In this document: positions 8,701-16,310 of the stretch, one piece after another
How positions within the stretch are numbered: position 1 is the stretch's first letter
Layout of the letters: each line of letters begins with the position of its first letter
Assembly (NCBI RefSeq): GCF_022802975.1
Contig: NZ_JAFEVZ010000005.1
Span: 62,001-126,000, forward strand
DNA length: 64,000 nt
Reading direction: 5' to 3'
Source of the DNA: Flavobacterium pectinovorum
GTDB taxonomy: Bacteria; Bacteroidota; Bacteroidia; Flavobacteriales; Flavobacteriaceae
Made by a program: the position numbers and the translations under genes
Notes under the pieces: model-generated
What the model saw: the letters and a program-made list of their open reading frames with translations, nothing else
The model's database searches: none
Told to the model about the DNA's origin: nothing

Positions 8701-8931
8701 CCAATTATCATGACATCGCTGGCTTTCGTAGTAGGATTAATCCCGATGATGAGCGCAACAGGGCCATCAGCACAAGGTAACCATTCGATTAGTATTGGTG
8801 CTGCGGGAGGTATGATCTCTGGAGTAATTCTTGGACTGTTAATCATTCCGGTTTTATTTATCGTATTCCAGCATTTACAAGAAAAGGTTTCGGGAAAACC
8901 AATAGCCGTAATTCATAACGAAGAAAAATAA
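5767..8931 (+). CDS. RND efflux pump, AcrB/HAE1 family
   Basis: This is an inner-membrane proton-driven drug exporter, working as a trimer. At 1054 aa it has the usual HAE1 length. TM1 is at about residues 10-28 after the MFKIFIQRP N-terminus. Two large periplasmic loops follow TM1 and TM7. The proton-relay Asp pair in GIVVDDAIVVVE falls at residues 407-408, the same numbers as in AcrB. The C-terminal half repeats the topology (LLAKNAILIVEFA). Substrates cannot be predicted. The gene sits between adaptor and channel; only 2 bp separate its stop from the miniprotein ATG. Confidence 0.95.
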   Translation: MFKIFIQRPVLATVISILLVILGVLGLTKLPLQQFPDIAPPSVLVTAVYPGANAETVLRSVAPSLEESINGVENMTYMSSTASNDGTLAITVFFKLGTDADQAAVNVQNRVAQATSQLPAEVVQQGVTTAKQQNSFIMAIGMYTEDESKYDQTFVANYAQINIIPEIKRIPGVGAASIFGGVKDYSMRVWLNPTQMSAYQVTPNEVMAAIQDKSLEAAPGKFGERSTEVFEYVIKYKGKLTKPEDYQNIAIRSNADGSVLRLKDVARVELGAYSYNSLTRLNGKKGIVIGVIQLAGSNSNDIQVAINKLMVKASKDFPPGIKHNIFYSTKVSLDQSIDQVKHTLIEAFILVFIVVFIFLQDFRSTLIPAIAVPVAILGTFFFMQLFGFSINLLTLFALILAIGIVVDDAIVVVEAVHAKMEHKHLSPKVATHEAMHEITGAIISITLVMAAVFLPVGFMEGSTGVFYRQFAFTMAIAIVISAVNALTLSPALAALFLKDNHAAYDGNTPYVKQGFKEKFFNGFNKSFDSLTNRYVGGLKFLIRNKWVSLGGLALITFATVVMVKTTPAGFIPTEDQGFIAIAVNTPSGTSLDGTQKVMTEAENTLRGLDASRFVTAISGFNLLTNSTSPSSAVVFVLLKPNEERGNIKNIDEIMSQVRGKLGAISGGSFFVFSFPTVPGFSNVEALDLVLQDKTGGKLDKFSGVSQNFIGELMKRPEIAVAFTSFKADYPQLQLDINDAKADQLGVKVKDILQTMQAYFGSAQASDFNRFGKYYRVVVQADIADRADPSAIDRVFVKNKNGEMVPINTLVKLSRIYGSETASRYNLFNSIGINAIPKPGFSSGDAIKAIEEVAAQQLPAGYGFEFSGQTREEISSGGQSATIFLLCLIFIYFLLAAQYESYILPLAVILSIPAGIFGVFVAIGLTGIENNIYVQVALVMLIGLLAKNAILIVEFAVQKRKSGQALVKASIDAAKLRLRPIIMTSLAFVVGLIPMMSATGPSAQGNHSISIGAAGGMISGVILGLLIIPVLFIVFQHLQEKVSGKPIAVIHNEEK

Positions 8932-8933
8932 AT

Positions 8934-9047
8934 ATGGAAAATTATATAACGACAATTCTGGTGGCCATTCTATTGGGCATTGGCTATATATCGTACAGAA
9001 TTTCAAGAGATCTTGATACTAAAAAAGATACTTGTACAGAAATTTAA
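8934..9047 (+). CDS. 37-aa single-pass membrane miniprotein in the RND operon
   Basis: ATG at 8934 lies 2 bp after the pump stop, and TAA at 9045-9047 overlaps an in-frame ATG of the channel gene (TAATG). The product has a short polar N-terminus (MENY), one hydrophobic helix (about residues 5-20, ITTILVAILLGIGYIS) and a charged C-terminus with one Cys. Its size and position recall AcrZ, the small helix that binds AcrB in Escherichia coli. No sequence homology to AcrZ is claimed. The tight spacing on both sides argues that it is translated. Confidence 0.6.
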   Translation: MENYITTILVAILLGIGYISYRISRDLDTKKDTCTEI

Positions 9048-9061
9048 TGACAACTTATAAA

Positions 9062-10480
9062 ATGAAAAAATATATAACCAAAATCGTGATGGTCGCTATT
9101 TTGATCACCACTATACTATCCTGTAAAGTTTCTAAGGATATTGAAACTCCAAAAGATGCACTTCCTGAGAATTTCAGGGGTGTGTCGGTTTCAAAAGATA
9201 CGGCCAGTATTGCCGATCTGGAGTGGAAAAACTTCTTTACGGAGAAAGACATTATCAAGCTAATTGACAGCGCAGTAGTCCGAAATAACGATTTACAAAT
9301 CGCTGCAAAAAACATCGAAATTGCGCAGTACCGATTTTCGCAATCAAAATGGGGAAATGTTCCTCAGGTGAATTTGGGTGTTACCGCCAGTACCAGCAAT
9401 CCGTCAGACAATAGTTTTACAGGAAAAAACCTGGGTCAGGCTTTAGGTCAAAACCATATTAATGATTTCACTGCAGGTGCAACACTTTCATGGGAAGCTG
9501 ATATTTGGGGGAAAATCAAAAATCAGAAAAAAGGTGCTTTTGCTGAATATCTTCAATCTGAAGAGGTAAAAAAAGCAGTACAGACCACAATTGTTGCCAA
9601 TGTTTCTAAAGGTTATTACAACCTTTTGATGCTGGACGCACAATTGGACATTGCCAGACAAAATCTGAAACTGAATGACAGTACGACCAATATTATCAAA
9701 CTGAAATATGATGCGGGTCAGGTGACTTCATTGGCTATTCAGCAATCTGAAGCACAGAAATTAAACTCAGCACAATTGATTCCGCTATTGGAACAAAACA
9801 TCGCTATTCAGGAAAATGCTTTAAGTGTACTGACAGGATCTTTTCCGGATTCAAAAGAAAGAACTATAAAATTAAACGCTATTGAAGTAAAGCAAAATAC
9901 AGCAATTGGAATTCCGTCTTCATTAATAAGCAGAAGACCGGATGTAAAAAGTGCCGAACTGGCTTTAAAAGCAGCCAATGCGAATGTCGGAATCACAAAA
10001 GCAGACCTGTATCCGGCCTTGAGAATTACAGCACAAGGTGGATTAAATTCATTTGAAACCAGCAATTGGTTCAATATTCCGGCTTCCTTATTTGGAACTG
10101 TTGCGGGAGGTTTAACCCAGCCTTTACTAAACAATAAAAAAGTAAGAACACAATATAATATTGCGGTTGCCGAAAGAGGAAAAGCCGTTATCCGTTTCAG
10201 ACAATCTGTTTTAGTGGCAGTAAGTGAAGTTGCCGATGCTTTGGTTGCCGTTGAAAAATTACAGCAACAGGAAACATTTTTGCAGGAACGTGTAAAAACA
10301 CTGCAGCAAGCGATTAAAAATGCTAATCTGTTATTCAAAAACGGAATGGCAGAATACCTTGAGGTACTTTCTGCTCAGGCAAGTTTATTGCAAAGCGAAT
10401 TAGAATTAGCAGACATTAAAAGAGCACAGCTTTCTGCCAATACCGAATTATACCGTGCATTGGGCGGAGGCTGGAGATAA
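9062..10480 (+). CDS. TolC-type outer-membrane efflux lipoprotein (OprM/NodT family)
   Basis: This is the outer-membrane channel of the tripartite pump. From ATG 9062 the protein has 472 aa with a lipoprotein signal ending TTILSC (C21). Two repeats of the outer-membrane efflux family follow, with long helices such as LIDSAVVRNNDLQIAAKNIE and a second set near LISRRPDVKSAELALKAANA, the signature typical of NodT-type channels. Alternative starts at 9047 (overlapping the miniprotein stop as TAATG) and 9032 would add 5 or 15 residues. It is the last gene of the operon and is followed by a hairpin terminator. Confidence 0.93.
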   Translation: MKKYITKIVMVAILITTILSCKVSKDIETPKDALPENFRGVSVSKDTASIADLEWKNFFTEKDIIKLIDSAVVRNNDLQIAAKNIEIAQYRFSQSKWGNVPQVNLGVTASTSNPSDNSFTGKNLGQALGQNHINDFTAGATLSWEADIWGKIKNQKKGAFAEYLQSEEVKKAVQTTIVANVSKGYYNLLMLDAQLDIARQNLKLNDSTTNIIKLKYDAGQVTSLAIQQSEAQKLNSAQLIPLLEQNIAIQENALSVLTGSFPDSKERTIKLNAIEVKQNTAIGIPSSLISRRPDVKSAELALKAANANVGITKADLYPALRITAQGGLNSFETSNWFNIPASLFGTVAGGLTQPLLNNKKVRTQYNIAVAERGKAVIRFRQSVLVAVSEVADALVAVEKLQQQETFLQERVKTLQQAIKNANLLFKNGMAEYLEVLSAQASLLQSELELADIKRAQLSANTELYRALGGGWR

Positions 10481-10505
10481 TACCCGTTTTTAATTATTTA
10501 TTTCT

Positions 10506-10542
10506 AAAAACGCTGTGAAACTTAGTTTTCATGGCGTTTTTT
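10506..10542 (+). terminator. rho-independent terminator of the RND operon
   Basis: AAAACGCTGTGAAA pairs with TTTTCATGGCGTTTT around a CTTAG loop with one mismatch. A run of T follows, 25 bp after the channel stop. Confidence 0.75.
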
Positions 10543-10800
10543 GATTTTCATAAAATATAAACTCTGAAAATATTTTTATGCAAATCCTGAAATAACAAAT
10601 TCCTAAGAGACAATTACTATTAACCAAACTACTATGAAATGAAAGGTGGCAAGGCTAAAAGCTTAATTTTATCCACAAATTTTCACGAATTAATTTGTAT
10701 CAACTTGTCTAATTATGGTTAAAAAAAGCTAGAAGCTGAAAACGAAATGCACTAACGTACCTAATTTTAAATATTAGTAAAATATAAAAAAATGAACGCA
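10543..10800. other. AT-rich intergenic DNA, no gene seen
   Basis: I see no supported ORF, RNA gene or clear promoter. Short ATG-started frames such as the 27-codon one near 10640 look random. Confidence 0.5.
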
Positions 10801-11037
10801 TTGGTTGTAATCATTAAAAACGTCAGTTCGAGGTTTAATTTTTTTTACAAAAAAAGCAATATAAGATGACGTTACAACATCTCCTCAGTTCGAGTGAATT
10901 TTCTGAAAATGCAATAGCTTTTTCAGAAAATTTGTATCGAGAACTATTTTTAATCATAATTTTTCTGTTCTGGATACCATTTTCTATCGAAAATCATTCA
11001 GACTGACGAAAAATTATCATCAAAAACGAATTACCAA
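10801..11037. repeat. degenerate copy of the ~185-bp dispersed hairpin repeat
   Basis: The left end has CGTCAGTTCGAG and the right end GACTGACGAAAAATTATC followed by ATCAAAAACGAATTACC. Internal TTGTATCGAGAAC and TTTTCTGTTCTGGATACC match the copies at 13638, 23402 and 56190. The centre is longer and diverged. The remaining sequence up to the ATG at 11271 is AT-rich with no feature I can support. Confidence 0.6.
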
Positions 11038-11270
11038 CAAATAAATGGGGTAACTTTAAAACACTTTTACAAACCGGTCTCCTTATATCATTTTTATATA
11101 AATCTTTTGAGTTAATTTTTTAATGGATTGGATTAATTTTCAACGTATTAAGTTTATAATTTTAAAAAATAAATTTAAACAGCTGTCCTGTTATTAAGGT
11201 TCTGCAGATAAATAACTGCGACAACCCATTTGAGCCTAAGGATTTATTAACAAACTAAAAAATAATCCCG

Positions 11271-13544
11271 ATGAAAACGCTACAAAAAATTAAATCAAAA
11301 ATAGTTTTCCTGTCAACTTATCCACCAACACAATGTGGCATTGCTACTTATACAGAAGATACCATAAAAGGAATTATGAATGTGTATGGAAAATCCATAA
11401 GCTGTGAAATTTGCGAACTGGTAAAATCTCCAAAAGAGAATCCAACACAGGCCTTTACATTAAACACAAAAGACAAAGATGATTACGCAAGAGTTGCCGA
11501 AGAAATCAACAAAGATAATTTGATAAAACTGGTACATATTCAGCATGAATTTGGCTTGTTTGGCGGGAATTACGGTGACCATTTATTAGGTTTTTTAAAT
11601 GTGATAAAAAAACCGGTAACTTTTACTTTTCATAGTGTTATTCAAAATCCTGATAAAGAATTGAAAACTTTTGTCAAATTACTTTTGAGTTACAGTAATT
11701 CAGTTTTTGTAATGACAAACCAATCTCAGGAAATCCTTATAAGAGATTACGACATTCAAAAGGAAATTATTACCTGCACAGCGCACGGAACACACGTTGT
11801 AATTTATGAAACTCCTGCTCAGGCAAAACAAAAATTTAATATTGAAGACAGAAAAGTACTTGCTACTTTCGGGCTTTTAGGCGAAGGAAAAAATATTGAA
11901 ACCGGTTTACAGGCTTTATCCAAAATTGTAGAAAAAGAACCCAATGTACTTTATTTGATTATTGGCAGAACACACCCTAATCTGATTTTCAATGGTGTAG
12001 ATGAATACCGCGATAAATTAGAAACACTTGTTAAGGAATTAAATTTACACAACAACGTTCATTTCATCAATGAATTTTTAGAAACAAATGAGCTGTTAGA
12101 TTATCTAAAAGCAACTGATATTTATTTGTTTACTTCAAAAGACCCTAATCAGGCTGTGAGCGGCACTTTTGCGTATGCAATGAGTTGTGCGTGTCCGCTT
12201 GTAGCTTCAAAAATCCCTCATACAGTAGAAGTTTTAAGTTCAGATTGCGGTATTTTAGTCGATATTGGAAATGTTGACCAGTTTGCCGAAGCTGCCATCA
12301 AACTACTTTCTGATGACGATCTAAGAGAAGAAATGGGTAAAAATGCTTTCCGTAAAATGAGAGCATCTTCCTGGGAAAACGTAGCTATAATTCACATGAA
12401 TACCTACACCGGGCTAATTGAAAATGATACTGTAATTGATTTTGATTATCCGGAAATTCAATTGTCACACGTCAAAAAAATGACTACCGAATTAGGAATG
12501 ATCCAATTTAGTAATATTTCTATTCCGGATTTTTCTTCCGGTTATACTTTGGATGACAATGCCAGAGCATTGGTGGCTGTTGGTATGCACTATAAACTAA
12601 CCGGAGACAAGGATGATTTGCCTTATATATTGATTTATTTGGATTTTATTATTCGCTGTCAAAAAGAGACCGGAAATTTCATTAATTATATTGATGAAAA
12701 CAACAGAGAGCATATTGAACAAAATGCTGAAGTTAATCTGGAAGATTCAAATGCAAGAGGAATCTGGGCTTTAGGAAGTGTTGTTGCCTTAAAAGATATT
12801 TTACCTGAAGCCATTGTATATAAGGCCTCTGAAAGTTTTCTAAAAAGTCTGCCCTGGGCAGAAACAATACAGTCGCCTCGTTCAATAGGGTTTGCGACAA
12901 AAGGGTTGTATTTGTATAATTCGGTTACTCCAAATTTATATGTTACAGCAATTATCAATAAGCTCAATGCCAAATTGGTTTCTAATTATGAAATTCATGC
13001 TACTAAAGACTGGAAATGGTTTGAAAATTATTTAACCTACGGAAATGGTATCCTACCGGAATCTATGCTGTATGCTTATTTGGTAACCAATAAACCTATT
13101 TTTAAAAAAATTGCATTAGAATCTCTTGACTTTCTTCTTTCGAAAATGTTCACAAAAAATGGTTTCAGGGTCATTTCAAATAATGGATGGTATCATAAAA
13201 ATTCACAGCCACAGGAATATGGAGAACAGCCGATAGACGTTTCATACATTATTCAGACTTTAAATTCTTTCTATACTGCTTTCAAAAATCCGCTGTACAA
13301 AGAGTATATGAAAACAGCCTTTAATTGGTTCTTAGGCAAAAACCATTTAAATCAGATCATGTACAATCCTGTTAGCGGAGGTGGTTACGATGGTCTTGAA
13401 AAAAACAACGTAAACCTGAACCAGGGAGCAGAATCAACAGTTTGTTACCTGACAGCCAGATTAATCATGGAAAATTTTAAAGAGACTGAATGTAAGGTAA
13501 TCGACCTCATTAAAACTAAAGCAGATTTAATCATTACTTCCTAG
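11271..13544 (+). CDS. GT4-family glycosyltransferase fused to a helical C-terminal domain
   Basis: The 757-aa protein is cytoplasmic. Residues 1 to about 390 form a GT-B glycosyltransferase of family 4. The N-terminal acceptor-side motif is YPPTQCGIATYTE. The donor half contains GLLGEGKNIETGL, and the GT4 region YLFTSKDPNQAVSGTFAYAM is followed by acidic residues. Residues of about 400-757 are a helix-rich domain (DFSSGYTLDDNARALVA, NARGIWALGSVVA, EQPIDVSYIIQTLNSFYTAF) resembling alpha/alpha-toroid enzymes such as glycoside hydrolases or epimerases. GT4 enzymes transfer sugars from nucleotide donors; donor and acceptor are unknown. The gene is monocistronic and ends at a strong terminator. 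Confidence 0.8.
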   Translation: MKTLQKIKSKIVFLSTYPPTQCGIATYTEDTIKGIMNVYGKSISCEICELVKSPKENPTQAFTLNTKDKDDYARVAEEINKDNLIKLVHIQHEFGLFGGNYGDHLLGFLNVIKKPVTFTFHSVIQNPDKELKTFVKLLLSYSNSVFVMTNQSQEILIRDYDIQKEIITCTAHGTHVVIYETPAQAKQKFNIEDRKVLATFGLLGEGKNIETGLQALSKIVEKEPNVLYLIIGRTHPNLIFNGVDEYRDKLETLVKELNLHNNVHFINEFLETNELLDYLKATDIYLFTSKDPNQAVSGTFAYAMSCACPLVASKIPHTVEVLSSDCGILVDIGNVDQFAEAAIKLLSDDDLREEMGKNAFRKMRASSWENVAIIHMNTYTGLIENDTVIDFDYPEIQLSHVKKMTTELGMIQFSNISIPDFSSGYTLDDNARALVAVGMHYKLTGDKDDLPYILIYLDFIIRCQKETGNFINYIDENNREHIEQNAEVNLEDSNARGIWALGSVVALKDILPEAIVYKASESFLKSLPWAETIQSPRSIGFATKGLYLYNSVTPNLYVTAIINKLNAKLVSNYEIHATKDWKWFENYLTYGNGILPESMLYAYLVTNKPIFKKIALESLDFLLSKMFTKNGFRVISNNGWYHKNSQPQEYGEQPIDVSYIIQTLNSFYTAFKNPLYKEYMKTAFNWFLGKNHLNQIMYNPVSGGGYDGLEKNNVNLNQGAESTVCYLTARLIMENFKETECKVIDLIKTKADLIITS

Positions 13545-13564
13545 AATCCTTACCTGCCTAAATC

Positions 13565-13594
13565 AAATCCCTTTTAACGAAAGGGATTTTTTTT
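13565..13594 (+). terminator. rho-independent terminator after the GT4 gene
   Basis: A perfect 10-bp stem AAATCCCTTT / AAAGGGATTT with a TAACG loop is followed by a T-run. Confidence 0.9.
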
Positions 13595-13637
13595 AACCCT
13601 AAAGCCTGGCTTAACTTATAAAGCTTTTATTTATTGT

Positions 13638-13824
13638 AACCCGTTGAGTGTAATTAGTTTTTGATGATAATTTTTCGTCAGTTCGAGTGATCCCGATTTT
13701 TCATCGGGATTGTATCGAGAACAGAATAATTAGTATTAAAAACGGTTCTCGATACTTTTTTTGTTCCATTTCTCTACACAAAAAACACTCGAACTGATGT
13801 TTTTAATAATTACTCCAACCGGTT
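13638..13824 (+). repeat. ~185-bp dispersed hairpin repeat, reference copy
   Basis: The ends are inverted (AACCCGTTGAGTGTAATTA against TAATTACTCCAACCGGTT), as are the inner arms (GTCAGTTCGAGTG / CACTCGAACTGATG). It contains a perfect small hairpin ATCCCGAT-TTTTC-ATCGGGAT. The same unit recurs at 23402-23589 (inverted) and 56190-56368, with a diverged copy at 10801-11037. It encodes no protein, so it is MITE- or REP-like. It lies between a terminator and the next promoter region. Confidence 0.8.
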
Positions 13825-13952
13825 TTATGTAGTTAATTCGATGTAAATTATATAAACATACGTTAAAGTTCTGTAAGTTTTTTTGTGCATTACTGAGCTA
13901 ATTTTAAAGTAGTAATAAACGATCAAAAGTAAGTAACTAAAAATTAACTGTT

Positions 13953-14711
13953 TTGACTCTAAACTTAAAAAATACGTTCGAAGATGTAGGAAATGCAACC
14001 CTGTTTGCTGCACGTTTTTTTAAAGAGGTTTTTATACCCCCTTATGAAACCAGACAGTTTTTAAAACAATGTTATGCCATTGGTTACAAATCTTTGCCAT
14101 TGGTAGCCATAACAGGTTTTATAATGGGGTTGGTACTTACGCTGCAATCAAGACCTACATTGGTAAAATTTGGTGCCGAATCCTGGTTACCGGGAATGGT
14201 AGCTCTTTCTTTAATCAGAGAAATTGCACCTGTAATTACCGCTTTGATTTGTGCAGGAAAAGTATCCTCCGGAATTGGGGCCGAATTAGGTTCTATGAAA
14301 GTCACAGAACAAATTGATGCCATGGAAGTTTCAGCCATCAATCCATATAAGTATTTAGTCGTTACCCGAATTCTTGCTACCACGTTAATGGTACCAATTC
14401 TTGTAATTTTTGCTGATGCTATTGGAATTTTAGGCGGATATGCAGGCATTAATATTCACGGCGATGTGAGTTTCTACAGATACATCACTAAAATATTCCA
14501 GTCACTTGAATTTCTGGATATAATTCCGGCCACTATTAAGACTTTTTTCTTTGGATTTTTTATCGGAATGATAGGATGTTACAAAGGATTTAATGCTTCA
14601 AACGGAACAGAAAGTGTGGGCAAAGCCGCAAATTCAGCAGTTGTAACAGCTTCTCTTACCATTTTTATTATTGATATGCTTGCCGTTCAGATAACCGATT
14701 TATTTTTTTAA
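13953..14711 (+). CDS. mlaE: MlaE-family lipid ABC transporter permease
   Basis: This is the inner-membrane permease of an MCE-type system that moves phospholipids or other lipids between membranes. The 252-aa protein matches the usual MlaE length. It has an amphipathic N-terminus, about five membrane helices, and the conserved SLIREIAPVITALICAGKVSSGIGAELG region, followed by VTEQIDAMEVSAINPYKYLV, the family's ATPase-contacting segment. TTG at 13953 is the likely start; no ATG fits the conserved N-terminus. The ATPase and MCE genes follow at once (2- and 18-bp gaps), so the three form an operon. No MlaB or MlaC homologue is present. Confidence 0.92.
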   Translation: MTLNLKNTFEDVGNATLFAARFFKEVFIPPYETRQFLKQCYAIGYKSLPLVAITGFIMGLVLTLQSRPTLVKFGAESWLPGMVALSLIREIAPVITALICAGKVSSGIGAELGSMKVTEQIDAMEVSAINPYKYLVVTRILATTLMVPILVIFADAIGILGGYAGINIHGDVSFYRYITKIFQSLEFLDIIPATIKTFFFGFFIGMIGCYKGFNASNGTESVGKAANSAVVTASLTIFIIDMLAVQITDLFF

Positions 14712-14712
14712 G

Positions 14713-15492
14713 ATGCTTAACGAAAAAGAAAATACAGGAACTAAAACCAAAGCGGATAAAAAAACTGCAATTATCGAGATCAAAGATTTACATAAAACTT
14801 TTGGTAATGATAATCATGTTTTAAAAGGCGTAAATTTTACTGTAAACAAAGGCGAAGACTTAGTGGTTTTAGGACGTTCAGGATCAGGAAAATCAGTAAC
14901 CATAAAATGCATTGTAGGGCTGATAACTCCTGACAAAGGCGAAATAAATGTTTTTGAAGAAAACGTACTGGAACTCAAAAAAAAGGAACTCAATGAAATG
15001 AGGGTCCGAATTGGATTTTTGTTTCAAAGTGGTGCTTTGTATGACTCAATGTCCGTAAGAGAAAATCTGGCTTTTACTTTAAGAAAACACAAACGGGATT
15101 TAAATGCTGATGAAATTGAAAGTGAAGTTCTGGAGGCCTTGGATAATGTAGGGCTGAGTGATGCAATTGACAAAATGCCGTCAGAATTATCAGGCGGTAT
15201 GCGTAAAAGAATTGGTCTGGCACGCACTTTAATTTTAAAACCTGAAATTATTTTATATGATGAGCCTACTACCGGCTTAGACACTATTACGTCAAGAGAA
15301 ATAAGCGAATTAATATTAGATATCAAACACAGACGCAAAACGACTTCAATCATAATTACACATGACATGGCCTGTGCCAAGTTAACTGCTGATCGAATCA
15401 TTGTGCTAAAAGAAGGCACAATACAGGCTGAAGGAACTTACGGAGAATTAGAAAAAAGTGAAGACGAATGGGTACGCTCATTCTTTGAATAA
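14713..15492 (+). CDS. mlaF: MlaF-family lipid ABC transporter ATPase
   Basis: The 259-aa ATP-binding subunit powers the MlaE-type permease. It has a Walker A motif GRSGSGKS, Q-loop LFQSGALYDSMSV, signature LSGGM with RKRIGLART, Walker B IILYDEP, D-loop GLD and H-loop ITHD. The FQSGALFDSM-like Q-loop and GGMRKR signature are typical of MlaF rather than of drug exporters. An N-terminal extension of about 20 charged residues precedes the domain. Confidence 0.94.
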   Translation: MLNEKENTGTKTKADKKTAIIEIKDLHKTFGNDNHVLKGVNFTVNKGEDLVVLGRSGSGKSVTIKCIVGLITPDKGEINVFEENVLELKKKELNEMRVRIGFLFQSGALYDSMSVRENLAFTLRKHKRDLNADEIESEVLEALDNVGLSDAIDKMPSELSGGMRKRIGLARTLILKPEIILYDEPTTGLDTITSREISELILDIKHRRKTTSIIITHDMACAKLTADRIIVLKEGTIQAEGTYGELEKSEDEWVRSFFE

Positions 15493-15510
15493 AAATAAAA
15501 AACAAAGATC

Positions 15511-16272
15511 ATGGAGAAGCAATCTGGATATACCTGGAAATTAGGAATGTTTGTAACAATAGGTTTACTGCTCTTTATATTGGCAGTCTATTTTATCGGG
15601 AAGCAGAAAAATATTTTTGGATCTACTTTCCGGCTTACATCAAGCTTTAAAACAGTAAGCGGTTTGGAGATTGGTAATAATGTGCGATTTTCCGGAATTA
15701 ACATTGGGACTATAGATGAAATTCAATTAGTTAATGATTCTACTGTAGTGGTAGGAATGGTTATTAAGGATGATGTCCGTGAATTTATCAAAACCGATGC
15801 AAAAGCCAGTATAGGCTCTGACGGATTAATGGGCGATAAAGTCTTAACTATTACTCCTGGCATAAAATCTCAAAAAATAGTAGAAAATAATGCACAAATC
15901 GCCTCACTAAGCAGCATTGAAATGAGTGATATCATGAAAACTGTCAAAAAGAGTATGGATAATGTAGGAGTGATTTCAGAAGAATTAGCAATTTTTAGCC
16001 ATAGCATGAACAATGGTAATGGAGCACTGGCAAAACTAATTCGTGATCCGGGCATGGCAAACGCAATGGATAAAACACTTAATAATCTTGAAAAAGGCAC
16101 CAAAGGCTTTAGCGAAAATATGGAAGCTGCAAAAAGTAATTTTCTGTTAAGAGGTTACTTTAAGAAAAAAGAAAAAGAAAAGGAAGAAAAATTAGAAGAA
16201 GCTAAAGAAGCAAAAGAAAAAAAAGAAGAACAGCAGGAAAAAGCTGAAAAAGAAAAAGTTAAGACAAAATAA
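15511..16272 (+). CDS. mlaD: MCE-domain lipid-binding protein (MlaD family)
   Basis: The 253-aa protein has an N-terminal membrane helix (about residues 12-30) and one MCE domain (about 38-118, with FKTVSGLEIGNNVRFSGINIG and a GSDGLMGDKVLTI strand). A helical region with NGNGALAKLIRDPGMANAMDKTL follows. It ends in a strongly charged Lys/Glu tail (about 212-253) of coiled-coil character. MlaD proteins form periplasmic hexamer rings that shuttle lipid through the pore. Third gene of the mlaEFD operon; the long charged tail is unlike E. coli MlaD. Confidence 0.9.
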   Translation: MEKQSGYTWKLGMFVTIGLLLFILAVYFIGKQKNIFGSTFRLTSSFKTVSGLEIGNNVRFSGINIGTIDEIQLVNDSTVVVGMVIKDDVREFIKTDAKASIGSDGLMGDKVLTITPGIKSQKIVENNAQIASLSSIEMSDIMKTVKKSMDNVGVISEELAIFSHSMNNGNGALAKLIRDPGMANAMDKTLNNLEKGTKGFSENMEAAKSNFLLRGYFKKKEKEKEEKLEEAKEAKEKKEEQQEKAEKEKVKTK

Positions 16273-16310
16273 AGAACAATTATACAAAATCGTTGCCAAA
16301 TAAACAAAAC

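Noticed and set aside
9808-10338. 176-codon open frame antisense to the efflux channel gene
   Set aside because: It lies wholly inside the OMF coding region in a shadow frame, with no recognisable domain and no promoter.
13825-14013. 62-codon minus-strand frame before mlaE
   Set aside because: It overlaps the mlaE start and AT-rich spacer and shows no protein-like composition.
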